In this document: positions 26,122 through 35,263 of the stretch, in pieces | Position numbering within the stretch: the stretch's first letter is position 1 | Layout: the number at the start of each line of letters is the position of its first letter | Assembly: GCF_029222905.1 (NCBI RefSeq) | Contig: NZ_JARHUE010000007.1 | Coordinates: forward strand, 62,001 to 126,000 | Reading direction: 5' to 3' | Source: Neptuniibacter sp. CAU 1671 | Lineage (GTDB): Bacteria > Pseudomonadota > Gammaproteobacteria > Pseudomonadales > Balneatricaceae | Length of the DNA: 64,000 bases | The notes under the pieces: generated by a model | Seen by the model: the letters and a program-made list of their open reading frames with translations, nothing else | Database searches by the model: none | Told to the model about the DNA's origin: nothing | Made by a program: the position numbers and the translations under genes

Positions 26122-26424
26122 TTTATTCACGTACCCCTATCTACTGCTTCACGGCTGTCGACCACTGAAATTCACTCTTCTGGAACACTTTCATAACCTG
26201 AATTACTGATAAGCCCTTGCATTATTCATGAAAATTAAACAAGCTTTTGAATAAAATTTTATTTAAACTTGACTCAACTTAAAGGCAAATTATATATAGT
26301 TAGCCAACCGGTGCCTTCTCTCTTCTGAGCTTTGACAGCCTCAAAGGCCGGTGCTCTGAAAAAAGAAGGTGTGTTCACAACACCGAACAACCAAAGGGAA
26401 GTCTCTCGACTCAGGATAGAGGTT
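26122..26424 (+). other. Intergenic region before lipoprotein 2
   Basis: About 300 bases with no recognisable gene. The middle (26200-26310) is A/T-rich, ending in tatatatagttag near 26290-26305, where a promoter is likely. I cannot assign -35 and -10 boxes with confidence. Confidence 0.35.
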
Positions 26425-27822
26425 ATGACCACAAAAGAATTATTTAAACGCTGTGCATTGGCAATTGCGATTTCGGCAATCGCGGGCTGTAACGGAAACT
26501 ATATTCTCAAGGACATTGCCGGCGGTAGTGGTGATCCAGGAGTTGAGATTCCAGGTGACACAGGCGGTGATACCGGTGGCGACACAGGCGGTGATACCGG
26601 TGGTGATACCGGCGGCGATACCGGTGGTGACACTGGCGGTGATACCGGTGGTGACACTGGTGGTGACACTGGCGGTGATACCGGCGGCGACACGGGTGGA
26701 GATACCGGCGGTGATACCGGTGGTGATACAGGCGGTGATACCGGTGGCGACACAGGCGGCGATACCGGTGGTGACACAGGCGGCGATACCGGTGGTGACA
26801 CAGGCGGCGATACCGGTGGTGACACAGGCGGCGATACCGGTGGCGACACAGGCGGCGACACAGGCGGCGATACCGGTGGTGACACTGGCGGTGATACCGG
26901 CGGCGACACGGGTGGAGATACCGGTGGCGACACAGGCGGTGACACTGGTGGCGATACTGGTGGCGATACTGGTGGCGATACTGGTGCTGGTGATACCGGT
27001 TCGACTATCTGTACCCTCACTGACTGTGTAGATGAATTGGTTTTTGCAACTACTGATTTGAGTGACAGCCTGACTGGCACCGTAACAGAAACAGTTGATG
27101 GCATTCTTGGAGACGGCACCACCGAGTCCCTTGGCACGTTGTTGGATGACACCACCGAGGGCCTTGACGATGTTGTTGATGCCACCACCGATGTGGTCGA
27201 CAGCCTGATTGAGGGAGACCTGACCGGTGGCGTGGACAATCTGACTGAAGTTACAACCGGCACCTTAGACACACTGGTCGATAACACCACAGATGTGGTG
27301 GACGGGCTGCTCGGTTCAACTGATGGTCTGCTGGGTGGAGTAACCGGTGGTTTACTGCCTGATACCGGACTGACCGATACGGTTGACAGCCTGGTGGATG
27401 ACACCACCGATATCATTAACGATATAGTGGATGGCACGACTGATGTACTGGATTCGCTGCTTGACCCTCTGCTGGGTGACGACAGCCTGCTGGGTGGCAC
27501 AGGCCTGCTGGACACAGTGACCGGCACCCTGGATACCGTGAATACTGAAACAGACACCAGCCTGATTTCCGGTCTTACAGACACCGTAGATGATGTTACG
27601 GAAACCACAGAAGGCCTGACAGGTGACGGTAGCGGACTGCTCGGCTCAGTACCACTGGTTGGCGGCACTGACTCCGGTGACGGCCTCGTTGATGGTGTTT
27701 TGGGTGTGGTTGATGGCTTACTTTCAACTTCCGATGGTGATGCCGTTGATAGTCTGACTGATACCGTAAATGACTCAGTAGACGACACGGTTGTTGACCC
27801 ACTGCTGGGCGGACTGCTGTAA
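26425..27822 (+). CDS. Acidic repeat lipoprotein 2 with 35 GGDT units
   Basis: A 465-residue lipoprotein of unknown function. The ATG at 26425 gives the signal MTTKELFKRCALAIAISAIAGC, lipobox IAGC; the frame upstream is open but lacks a signal. Mature residues start with a short linker, then 35 uninterrupted GGDT tetrapeptides (26563-26982), then a Cys pair in CTLTDC, then TTDVVDSL/LLGG-type repeats like those of paralogues 1 and 3, ending in LLGGLL. After residue 30 there is no Lys or Arg. The GGDT tract resembles an acidic Gly-rich spacer and may bind divalent cations. It is not Gly-X-Y collagen. Both terminators around it suggest its own transcript. Confidence 0.85.
   Translation: MTTKELFKRCALAIAISAIAGCNGNYILKDIAGGSGDPGVEIPGDTGGDTGGDTGGDTGGDTGGDTGGDTGGDTGGDTGGDTGGDTGGDTGGDTGGDTGGDTGGDTGGDTGGDTGGDTGGDTGGDTGGDTGGDTGGDTGGDTGGDTGGDTGGDTGGDTGGDTGGDTGGDTGGDTGGDTGGDTGGDTGAGDTGSTICTLTDCVDELVFATTDLSDSLTGTVTETVDGILGDGTTESLGTLLDDTTEGLDDVVDATTDVVDSLIEGDLTGGVDNLTEVTTGTLDTLVDNTTDVVDGLLGSTDGLLGGVTGGLLPDTGLTDTVDSLVDDTTDIINDIVDGTTDVLDSLLDPLLGDDSLLGGTGLLDTVTGTLDTVNTETDTSLISGLTDTVDDVTETTEGLTGDGSGLLGSVPLVGGTDSGDGLVDGVLGVVDGLLSTSDGDAVDSLTDTVNDSVDDTVVDPLLGGLL
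26563..26982 (+). repeat. 35 tandem 12-bp units encoding GGDT
   Basis: 420 bases divide exactly into 35 units of 12 bases encoding Gly-Gly-Asp-Thr. Units differ only at synonymous third positions (ggt/ggc, gat/gac, acc/aca/act). A shorter imperfect version lies in lipoprotein 3 (about 28039-28146). Because the unit is a multiple of three, copy-number change keeps the frame. Confidence 0.95.
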
Positions 27823-27834
27823 CGTCGAATCAAG

Positions 27835-27867
27835 CAAAGGCGGCACAAAGCCGCCTTTGTCTTTTTC
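27835..27867 (+). terminator. Intrinsic terminator after lipoprotein 2
   Basis: CAAAGGCGGC (27835-27844), loop ACAAA, GCCGCCTTTG (27850-27859), followed by TCTTTTT. The 10-bp stem is perfect. Confidence 0.85.
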
Positions 27868-27921
27868 GACTTCCATTCAATATCAGGGACGAGCAATGAA
27901 CCATTGCTCTGGATTACGGTT

Positions 27922-29295
27922 ATGACACTCAAGGAAATACTTAAATACAGCATGCTGGTTATGGCACTTTCTGCTCTGGCAGGTTGTCAGGGCAGCCAGA
28001 CCATTAAAAGTCTGGACGACGGCGGCAGTTCAGTAGGAGACACGGGTGGTGACACCGGCTCTGATACGGGTGGGGATTCTGGCGGTGATACAGGCGGCGA
28101 CACGGGCGGCGATACCGGAGGGGATTCTGGCGACGACACCGGTGGTACCACCGCCTGTACCCTGACTGACTGTATAGATGATCTGGTTTTCGTTACCACC
28201 GATGTAGTAGACGGCCTGACCAATACCCTGACAGGCACCCTGGATGGTGTATTGGGCGACGGCACAACCGACTCGGTTGAGAACCTGCTCAATAACACCA
28301 CACTGGGGCTGGACAACATTGTTGATGCCACCACGGATGTCGTAGACAGTTTAATTGCGGGTGAGGTTACTGAAGGTGTTGATAATCTGGTGGATGTCAC
28401 AACTGACACGCTGGATGCAGTTGTCTTCAGCACCACAGATGTTGTGGATGGTCTGCTAGGCAGCTCAGAGGGACTGCTGGGTGGCGTCACAGCTGGCCTG
28501 CTACCCGACCTTGGTCTGACCGATACCGTTGATGGCGTTGTCGCTGGCACCACCACTACTGTTGACGGTCTGGTGGATACCACCACTGATCTGCTTGACG
28601 GTCTGCTGGATCCGGTGGTGGGTGACACTGGCCTTCTAGGCGGTACCGGACTACTGGATACCGTCTCGTCAACGCTCGGCACCGTGAATGAAAGTGATCT
28701 TGGCCTGGTGAGTGGACTAACTGACACTGTATCCGGTCTGGTTGGCGCGGAGACTGGCCTCACTGACGGATTATTGGGTGATAATGACGGCTTGCTTGGC
28801 ACAGTTGATGGCCTGCTCGGTGGAGATGACGGCCTTGCAGGCGGTTTGCTGGGCAATGATGACGGTTTGCTGGGCGGCCTTACTGGCACGGTTGAAGGTC
28901 TGCTTGGCTCAGAGACCGGTCTCGCTGATGGGCTCTTAGGGGGCGATGAAGGCCTGCTGGGTGGTCTGACTGATACAGTTGATGGCTTGCTCGGTGGAGA
29001 TAGCGGAGTTCTGGGTGCTGACGATGGTTTGCCTGGTGGCCTGACTGACGGTACGGATGGATTACTGTCCGATGGTGGCCTGGTGGGTGGACTGCTCGGC
29101 GGCGACGGCAACGTTTTAGACGGCGGCCTCCTTGGTGGAGACGAAGGTTTGTTGGGTGGTCTGACTGACACCGTAGACGGTTTGCTGGGGGGTGATGAAG
29201 GGTTGCTCGGTGACGAAGGATTACTCGGCGGCCTGTTAGGCAATGACGAGGGTCTGCTCGGCGGCGAAGGCGGTCTGATCAGCGGTCTACTGTAA
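27922..29295 (+). CDS. Acidic repeat lipoprotein 3 (LLGG-D-E/D-GLLGG repeats)
   Basis: A 457-residue paralogue of the two preceding genes. The ATG at 27922 starts the signal MTLKEILKYSMLVMALSALAGC with lipobox LAGC. The order is: QGSQTIKSL as in paralogue 1, about nine GGDT/GSDT/GGDS units, the Cys pair in CTLTDC as in paralogue 2, TTDVVDSL/VVDGLLG repeats, then a long tract of LLGGDEGLLGG-type units, ending in LISGLL. Apart from one Lys near the start there is no Lys or Arg in the mature chain. Function unknown. It lies 99 bases after gene 2, and a two-way terminator separates it from the HD-GYP gene. Confidence 0.85.
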   Translation: MTLKEILKYSMLVMALSALAGCQGSQTIKSLDDGGSSVGDTGGDTGSDTGGDSGGDTGGDTGGDTGGDSGDDTGGTTACTLTDCIDDLVFVTTDVVDGLTNTLTGTLDGVLGDGTTDSVENLLNNTTLGLDNIVDATTDVVDSLIAGEVTEGVDNLVDVTTDTLDAVVFSTTDVVDGLLGSSEGLLGGVTAGLLPDLGLTDTVDGVVAGTTTTVDGLVDTTTDLLDGLLDPVVGDTGLLGGTGLLDTVSSTLGTVNESDLGLVSGLTDTVSGLVGAETGLTDGLLGDNDGLLGTVDGLLGGDDGLAGGLLGNDDGLLGGLTGTVEGLLGSETGLADGLLGGDEGLLGGLTDTVDGLLGGDSGVLGADDGLPGGLTDGTDGLLSDGGLVGGLLGGDGNVLDGGLLGGDEGLLGGLTDTVDGLLGGDEGLLGDEGLLGGLLGNDEGLLGGEGGLISGLL

Positions 29296-29308
29296 AATAC
29301 CCAGGTAC

Positions 29309-29337
29309 AAAAAAGCGGCTTAATAGCCGCTTTTTTT
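29309..29337. terminator. Bidirectional terminator between lipoprotein 3 and HD-GYP gene
   Basis: AAAAAAGCGGC, loop TTAATA region, GCCGCTTTTTTT. The symmetric A and T flanks let it serve both convergent genes; the HD-GYP stop codon at 29336-29338 overlaps its edge. Confidence 0.85.
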
Positions 29338-30433
29338 ATTCTTCATCTTTGTATTGCTCTGCGATCTGTTTAAATCGCTCTTCTATTCGCTGAAACGCAT
29401 CCACAACCACCGGATCGAAGTGGCTACCCTTGCCTTCAAGAATAATACTGACTGATTTTTCATGACTGAAGGCAGGCTTGTAGACCCGTTTAGAGATCAG
29501 GGCATCATACACATCGGCCAGTGCCATCAGTCTTGCCGCCAGTGGAATTGAATCTCCAGACAGCCCTTTGGGATACCCCTGCCCATTCCATTTCTCATGA
29601 TGGCAGGCAGCAATATCCTTGGCGTAACGCAAAAACGAAGTTGCACTGCTACTGAGACTATCGCTGGCATAATCGAGTGCTTTGGCACCGAGTTCTGCAT
29701 GGGTCATCATAATGCGGAACTCTTCAGGTTCCAGCTTTCCGGGCTTCAGCAAAATACTGTCCGGTATACCCACTTTACCAATATCGTGTAACGGCGCTGA
29801 TTTGTAGATTAACTCAATCTCTTCGGGTTTCAGCGCTTCGGTGTAATGTCCCATCGCCACCAACTCTTCAGCCAGTTCCTTAACATAGTACTGAGTTCTG
29901 CGAATATGGTTCCCGGTTTCGTTGTCACGGGTTTCAGCGAGTGACGCCAGTGCAAGAATGGTGACATCCTGAGTCGTAGCCAACTCCTGGGTACGTTGCG
30001 CCACCAGCTCCTCAAGAATTTCATTTTGCCGTGCCAGTTGATCCTGAGCCACTTTCAACGCCAGATGATTTCTGACACGAGACCGCACAATGGCGGGCGT
30101 TACCGGTTTACGGATGTAATCGATAGCACCGACCTTAAGCCCCCGCTCCTCATCCAGCTCGTCACTCATCGCTGACACAAATATGACAGGGATATGTTTA
30201 GTCTGAGGATTCGCTTTTAATGCAGTACAAACTTCATAGCCATCCATACCGGGCATCATGATATCCAGCAAAATCAGGTCAGGCCTCACCTCGCCACTGG
30301 CGCGGCTGAGTGCCTGCTCACCGTTTTTAGCGATGATGATTCTGTAGTCGTTTTTCAGCAGATCCGATAAAACAACGATATTGAATGCTTCATCATCTAC
30401 AATCAGGATGGTGCTTTTATTGATTTCGCTCAT
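29336..30433 (-). CDS. HD-GYP domain response regulator (predicted cyclic-di-GMP phosphodiesterase)
   Basis: A 365-residue regulator of the RpfG type. The receiver domain (about 5-125) has ILIVDDEAFN with the acidic pair and phospho-Asp57 in LILLDIMMPGMDG. A short helical linker with ETRDNETGNHIRRTQ leads to the HD-GYP domain: SAPLHDIGKVGIPD, then HAELGAKAL, then CHHEKWNGQGYPKGLSG, so the metal ligands and GYP motif are present. It should break down c-di-GMP when phosphorylated. An ATG two codons upstream (30439) is possible, but 30433 has better spacing from AAGG. It is divergent from the PhnD-kinase-HDOD operon and may be its output partner. Confidence 0.93.
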   Translation of the reverse strand: MSEINKSTILIVDDEAFNIVVLSDLLKNDYRIIIAKNGEQALSRASGEVRPDLILLDIMMPGMDGYEVCTALKANPQTKHIPVIFVSAMSDELDEERGLKVGAIDYIRKPVTPAIVRSRVRNHLALKVAQDQLARQNEILEELVAQRTQELATTQDVTILALASLAETRDNETGNHIRRTQYYVKELAEELVAMGHYTEALKPEEIELIYKSAPLHDIGKVGIPDSILLKPGKLEPEEFRIMMTHAELGAKALDYASDSLSSSATSFLRYAKDIAACHHEKWNGQGYPKGLSGDSIPLAARLMALADVYDALISKRVYKPAFSHEKSVSIILEGKGSHFDPVVVDAFQRIEERFKQIAEQYKDEE

Positions 30434-30638
30434 GCTCATGCCTTACTGGCTGCACTACTATTGTGCCTTCAGGGGTATCGACCTAAGTCGAGTAATCTGG
30501 AGGTTAATTTACAGTAATGATCAGTCGATATATAAGCAACTATTAAGATTATATCCAATTGCGATTCAGACTGGCGATAAGCCTATAGCTTAATGATTTA
30601 GCTACCCATTGTTCAAACTAGAAGAAAAAGGGTTTTAC

Positions 30639-31466
30639 ATGTCCAGATTAAAACACGGCTTAGCTGCCATATGCTTGATGCTTTTCAGCCTGCACAGCGT
30701 TGCAGAAGAGGTCATCACCTTTGGCATTGTGCCACAACAGTCCGCAAGCAAACTGGCCAAATTATGGGTGCCTATTTTAGATGAAGTCAGCCGCCAGACC
30801 GGCTACAAACTGCAATTCAAAACCGCCCCTAATATCCCTGAATTTGAACAGCGTTGTGCCGATGGGGAGTACGACATTGCTTACATGAACCCTTATCACT
30901 ACACCGTGTTCAGCCGCTCGCCCGGCTATAAGGCAATCGCCCGCCAGAAGGACAAGCTGATCCGGGGCATTGTGGTAGTTCGTAAAGACAGTCCGATTAA
31001 GGATATGACCGAACTGCATGACAAAGCACTGGCCTTCCCTGCCCCGGCAGCTTTTGCTGCAAGCGTACTGCCGCGTGCTTATCTGACCGCACAAAATATC
31101 CCTTTCACACCTGAATATGTCTCCTCCCACGATTCAGTCTATCGCGCCGTCGCAAAAGGCTTGTTTGTTGCAGGTGGCGGTATTGAGCGCACCTATAACA
31201 ACATTGCGCCCGAAATCAAAGATGAACTGAAAATCCTCTGGACCACCGATCAGTTCACCCCGCATGCATTTGCAGCACACCCCAAGCTGTCGGCTGAGGT
31301 TGTTGCCAAAATCCAGCAGGCGCTGATCAACCTTGATCAGACCGAGACAGGCGCAGCATTGCTCAAAGAGATCAACTTTAAAGCCATCCAGTCCGCGCAG
31401 GACAGTGACTGGGATGATGTTCGAGCCTTGGGTATCGATCTGCTTGAACAGCTGATTAAGGGCTAA
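30639..31466 (+). CDS. PhnD/SsuA/transferrin-type periplasmic binding protein
   Basis: A 275-residue solute-binding protein of the PhnD-like family. The ATG at 30639 begins a signal peptide (SRLKHGLAAICLMLFSLHSVAEE). The mature start TFGIVPQQSASKLAKLWVPIL, the segment YDIAYMNPYHYTVF near residue 85 and the FVAGGGIERTYNNI region are typical. No ABC permease or ATPase gene is near. Instead a sensor kinase starts 5 bases after its stop, so this protein probably presents a ligand to that kinase rather than feeding a transporter. The ligand cannot be told from sequence. Confidence 0.88.
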   Translation: MSRLKHGLAAICLMLFSLHSVAEEVITFGIVPQQSASKLAKLWVPILDEVSRQTGYKLQFKTAPNIPEFEQRCADGEYDIAYMNPYHYTVFSRSPGYKAIARQKDKLIRGIVVVRKDSPIKDMTELHDKALAFPAPAAFAASVLPRAYLTAQNIPFTPEYVSSHDSVYRAVAKGLFVAGGGIERTYNNIAPEIKDELKILWTTDQFTPHAFAAHPKLSAEVVAKIQQALINLDQTETGAALLKEINFKAIQSAQDSDWDDVRALGIDLLEQLIKG

Positions 31467-31471
31467 GAGCG

Positions 31472-34339
31472 TTGTCATTTCGACTCAAGACCATATTAGG
31501 TATCGGCCTGATAGAGCTGATATTGCTCAGTCTGCTGATCTTCAGCAGTCTGGATTTTCTCAGCTCATCTAACGAGCAACAGCTAAATGAACGCGCTCAG
31601 ACCACCACTGCACTCTTTGCCACCACAGCAAAGGATGCAGTGCTGTCTTATGACCTGGCGACGCTTGAGTCTTACATCGACGATCTTATCCATAACCCGG
31701 GCGTCGTGTATGTTCGGGTCTTGACCGATACTGGCATTGTGCTGGCCGAAAGCGGCCCCGAAGAACTGCTGAAGCGCCCATTTCACGAAGACGCCTCTTT
31801 GCAGGAGGTTAAGGACGGAATCTTTGACACCTCCACCAATATTACTGAAGCCGGCACCGTGTTCGGACGGATCCAGTTAGGACTCGATATTTCCAGCATC
31901 GCCCGCACCATGACACTGGCGAAACAACAGGCCTTCGCCATTGCGACGGTTGAGATTATTCTCACTGCCCTGTTTTCCATCATTCTGGGTACCCTGCTGA
32001 CCCGGCAGTTGCAACATCTGAGGGAAGGCGCAGAGCGCATCGCCGATAACGATTTCGGCACCCGGCTACCGGTGCGCGGTAAAGATGAACTGGCCACCAC
32101 TGCTCAGGCATTTAACCTGATGATTGAACGCCTGAATGACAACCGTCAGGCCTTAATCTCCGCCCGCGATGAAGCAGAGCGCGCCAACCAGTACAAGACA
32201 CGTTTCCTGGCCAACATGAGTCATGAGATCCGCACCCCGCTGAATGCGATTATCGGCATGTCACATCTGGCGTTAGAGCATCAGCTTTCTGTTCCCACCC
32301 GCAACTACCTGAATAAAATCAATACAGCAGCAGATTCACTGCTGCACATCATCAATGACATCCTGGATATTTCCAAGATTGAAGCGGGTCATCTCGACAT
32401 TGAAACCACTGACTTCAGTCTGTACGACGTGTTTGAGGGCCTGTCGGATATTCTTCGTTTCAAAGCGGAAGAAAAGAATTTAGAAGTGCTGTTTGATATC
32501 CCACCGGATATACCACCCAATCTGATTGGCGATCCGATTCGGATTCAGCAGATTCTTATCAATCTATGCAGTAATGCCATTAAATTTACCCCTGCGGGTC
32601 ACGTGCTGATTGCCGCCAGAGTGACTGAACGTTCCGCGGACCGTCTTACATTGCAGTGTCAGGTCAGCGACACCGGTATCGGCATCTCGGAAGAGGAACA
32701 AAGCCGACTCTTCAAACCTTTTATGCAGGCGGATGTATCCACCACCCGCAAATACGGTGGCACCGGACTGGGACTGGCGATCTGCAAACGTCTGGTCGAG
32801 ATAATGAAGGGCACTATCTCCCTGGACAGCACGCCCGGAAAAGGCTCAACCTTTACCTTCTCACTGCCACTGGAATACAGCCAAAACGCCATTATTCAGG
32901 AACAGCAACTGCCGGACTACAGCTTTCTCAGAGGCCTGCATGTTCTGGTGGTTGATGACAGTTCAACAACACATGTGGTGCTTGAAACCCTGCTGGAACA
33001 TATCGGCGTCAGACTGTCACTGGCAACCGACTCGAAGAAAGGCGAAAAGCTGTTGCATAAACTGGCGGCTCAGGGCGAGATGCCTGACCTGATCATGCTG
33101 GACTGGAAAATGCCCGGCATGGACGGTACTGAGCTGCTGAAAAAGCTCGATATGAACAAAAGTTTTGCGGCCCCACCGGTGTTGATGATGACCGCCCACG
33201 ACACAGATGCCTTGCAGCATGTGCTGGAAGATCAGAACACACCGGTTGCTGGCGTGTTGAGTAAACCCATCACAATTGATGCGCTGTTTCTTGGCATTGC
33301 CACAGCGTGCCAGCTGGAACAACACATTAAGAAATTAGTAAAAGAGCCTGAAACCCTAAACCCAGAAGAGTTGCAGCAACTGCAGGGCATGCACCTGATG
33401 CTGGTTGAGGATAATGCGTTTAATCAGGAACTGGCTATTGAACTGCTTTCCCGACACCACATCACCGTCGAAGTCGCTGAAAACGGTCGCCAGGCCTTAG
33501 AGTTGCTGGAAGAGGGATCTGGTTTTGATGCCATTCTGATGGATTGCCAGATGCCGGTGATGGACGGTAAAGCCGCAACACGTGAAATTCGTCAGCAACC
33601 AAAATGGAGCAACCTGCCCATTATTGGTATGTCTGCCGGCACGATGAAAGATGAAATTGATGCGGCACTGGGCTCAGGCATGAATGCCTATGTCACCAAG
33701 CCGATCAAACCTCTGGTGCTGTACCGAACCCTGATTCGCTGGGCTCAGCCTTTAGTTCAGAGACAGCGACTGTCTGACTCTCCTTTTTCAAATGAAAACG
33801 GGTACATGTCAAAATACAGAGATATTTTCTGTAAGACCCAATCTGAGAGCATCGATCAGTTGCAAGCAGCACTCGCGGCCAGCGACACAGAATCTGCCCT
33901 GCGCATTTTACATACTCTCAAAGCAGCTGCTGCGACCATACGAGCAGATCTCCTTAGTAATCTGTCCAGAGCGGCAGAACAGACATTAAAAGCTGGCGAA
34001 GATATCAGCAATGAAAGCCTCAATGAAATGCATGCAGCCATGGCCGCCATCCTGGATGCACAAACCCCGGCTTCATGTCCACTGCCGGAGCAGGTTTCCG
34101 CCAGCCCTGATACCCTGAATCTGATCAAAAAACTGGAAAGCTGCCTTAAAGCGTTTGATGCTGAATCCGCTGATCTGGCCCAGCAACTGATGCAGGCGAC
34201 TCCCCTGCAAGCGCAACCGGCATTACAACCTGTTGTAGCGGCGATTGAAGATTTCGAGTTTGAAACTGCATTAAACAAACTGACGCTGTTTAGGGAGAAA
34301 CACTATCCCGATGCAACCAAAATAGCACTGCCTGAATAG
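31472..34339 (+). CDS. Hybrid sensor histidine kinase (HAMP-HisKA-HATPase-REC-REC-Hpt)
   Basis: A 955-residue hybrid kinase. A TM segment (about 5-27), a periplasmic sensor domain (about 28-150) and a second TM (about 155-178) lead to HAMP (about 180-232). The phospho-accepting His251 is in [14 protein letters not shown]; the ATPase domain has [10 protein letters not shown] and [14 protein letters not shown]. Two receivers follow with phospho-Asp544 ([11 protein letters not shown]) and Asp691 ([10 protein letters not shown]), then an Hpt-like C-terminus with His814 in [10 protein letters not shown]. The start codon is TTG. It is translated right after the PhnD-like protein and probably senses its bound form. 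Target regulators may be the HDOD or HD-GYP neighbours. Confidence 0.93.
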   Translation: MSFRLKTILGIGLIELILLSLLIFSSLDFLSSSNEQQLNERAQTTTALFATTAKDAVLSYDLATLESYIDDLIHNPGVVYVRVLTDTGIVLAESGPEELLKRPFHEDASLQEVKDGIFDTSTNITEAGTVFGRIQLGLDISSIARTMTLAKQQAFAIATVEIILTALFSIILGTLLTRQLQHLREGAERIADNDFGTRLPVRGKDELATTAQAFNLMIERLNDNRQALISARDEAERANQYKTRFLANMSHEIRTPLNAIIGMSHLALEHQLSVPTRNYLNKINTAADSLLHIINDILDISKIEAGHLDIETTDFSLYDVFEGLSDILRFKAEEKNLEVLFDIPPDIPPNLIGDPIRIQQILINLCSNAIKFTPAGHVLIAARVTERSADRLTLQCQVSDTGIGISEEEQSRLFKPFMQADVSTTRKYGGTGLGLAICKRLVEIMKGTISLDSTPGKGSTFTFSLPLEYSQNAIIQEQQLPDYSFLRGLHVLVVDDSSTTHVVLETLLEHIGVRLSLATDSKKGEKLLHKLAAQGEMPDLIMLDWKMPGMDGTELLKKLDMNKSFAAPPVLMMTAHDTDALQHVLEDQNTPVAGVLSKPITIDALFLGIATACQLEQHIKKLVKEPETLNPEELQQLQGMHLMLVEDNAFNQELAIELLSRHHITVEVAENGRQALELLEEGSGFDAILMDCQMPVMDGKAATREIRQQPKWSNLPIIGMSAGTMKDEIDAALGSGMNAYVTKPIKPLVLYRTLIRWAQPLVQRQRLSDSPFSNENGYMSKYRDIFCKTQSESIDQLQAALAASDTESALRILHTLKAAAATIRADLLSNLSRAAEQTLKAGEDISNESLNEMHAAMAAILDAQTPASCPLPEQVSASPDTLNLIKKLESCLKAFDAESADLAQQLMQATPLQAQPALQPVVAAIEDFEFETALNKLTLFREKHYPDATKIALPE

Positions 34340-34353
34340 GATACGCCGTTTAC

Positions 34354-35193
34354 ATGATTAATCCGGGCGAAATTGATCAGCAAAAACTGGGTAGCGGTTT
34401 TATTCCGCCAAAACCCGAGATCCTTCTGAAGATTCAGAAGCTGATCAATGAAAATGCTGACATCGTTGAGATTGCCACCCTTTTAGCACGGGACCCAGGT
34501 CTATCCTCAGCGGTTATCACACACATCAATTCCGCCATTTTTTTTATGCAGCGCAAGGTGTCGGATATTCGCCAGGCCGTCATTCTGCTGGGAGCTAACC
34601 GCGTTGAACGTCTGTGTTACTACTACAGCCTGCGTAAATCCCTTGAAGGCGAAAGCTGTATCTCCATGGAACGTTTCTGGGCAACCGCTGAGAAAGTGGC
34701 CCGGGGTTGTTATCTGTTTGGCAAAACACTTGATCTTAAGGTGCCTGAGGAAGATCTCTATTCAGCGGGGCTGTTTCATGATTGTGGTATTGCCATCATG
34801 GCCAGAAATCACCCAAGTTACATTGACGTGCTGAACGAGGCCAACCGTACCGTTGATGTCCCTATGACCGACGTTGAAAAACGGTATTTCAGCTATCACC
34901 ACTCCATTATCGGCTACATGCTGGCCGAGAACTGGGGCCTGCCGGAGCCAATCTGCCAGGTTATCTTGCAGAACCACGAGTATGACGTTCAGTCATCTCC
35001 TCTACCCGCTCCGATTGTCAAACTCATTGCGGCGCTCAAGTGCGCTGAGAATGCCGTTGAAATGGGGCAGCGTAACCACCCGCTTTCCGATTGGGATAAG
35101 CACCTGGTTTGGATTTTGCCAGCCATTGGCTGTACCGAGGAGCGCCTTAATGAGATCACCGCGCTTGTGATTGAGGATCTTAAGCAATTCTAG
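34354..35193 (+). CDS. HDOD domain protein
   Basis: A 279-residue protein consisting of an HDOD domain, a non-catalytic relative of HD hydrolases used in signalling: IPPKPEILLKIQKLINENAD at residues 17-36, then LARDPGLSSAVITHINSA, then the DIRQAVILLGANRVERL region, and LFHDCGIAIMARNHP near 140-155. It lies 14 bases after the hybrid kinase gene and is surely cotranscribed. No receiver domain is present, so any control by the kinase would be through another protein. Confidence 0.88.
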   Translation: MINPGEIDQQKLGSGFIPPKPEILLKIQKLINENADIVEIATLLARDPGLSSAVITHINSAIFFMQRKVSDIRQAVILLGANRVERLCYYYSLRKSLEGESCISMERFWATAEKVARGCYLFGKTLDLKVPEEDLYSAGLFHDCGIAIMARNHPSYIDVLNEANRTVDVPMTDVEKRYFSYHHSIIGYMLAENWGLPEPICQVILQNHEYDVQSSPLPAPIVKLIAALKCAENAVEMGQRNHPLSDWDKHLVWILPAIGCTEERLNEITALVIEDLKQF

Positions 35194-35226
35194 TCTGAAA
35201 TAGCCTGCGCTTTTTCTGAGACTTGC

Positions 35227-35255
35227 TTGATACATTAAATACATGAATATATATT
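35227..35255 (+). promoter_or_regulatory. Candidate sigma70 promoter of arsR-type/CDF operon
   Basis: TTGATA at 35227-35232, 17 bases, TATATT at 35250-35255. The predicted start is at about 35262-35264, which coincides with the ATG of the regulator gene. The -10 box lies inside the operator palindrome. Confidence 0.5.
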
Positions 35256-35262
35256 TATGTAT
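35239..35262. promoter_or_regulatory. Near-perfect palindromic operator for the ArsR/SmtB regulator
   Basis: A 24-bp inverted repeat beginning ATACAT and ending ATGTAT; 22 of 24 positions match its own reverse complement. It resembles the ATGAA-N6-TTCAT type operators of SmtB/CzrA proteins and covers the -10 region, so binding would block transcription. Confidence 0.65.
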
Positions 35263-35263
35263 T

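Noticed and set aside
26563-26982. CRISPR-like array
   Set aside because: The 12-bp units are directly adjacent without spacers, keep the reading frame and encode GGDT; they lie inside a gene.
24649-29243. Long open frames on the minus strand opposite all three repeat lipoprotein genes (24649-25962, 26499-27953, 27987-29243)
   Set aside because: They are rich in Ser/Pro/Val simply because the plus-strand repeats avoid stops on the opposite strand. They have no signal peptides or convincing ribosome sites, and the plus-strand frames have clear lipoprotein signals and terminators.
26425-29295. Collagen-like Gly-X-Y proteins
   Set aside because: Gly does not occur at every third residue; the unit is four residues (GGDT) or irregular.
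31472-34339. The PhnD-like gene at 30639 as part of a phosphonate ABC transporter
   Set aside because: No permease or ATPase gene lies nearby; the next gene is a sensor kinase 5 bases away.
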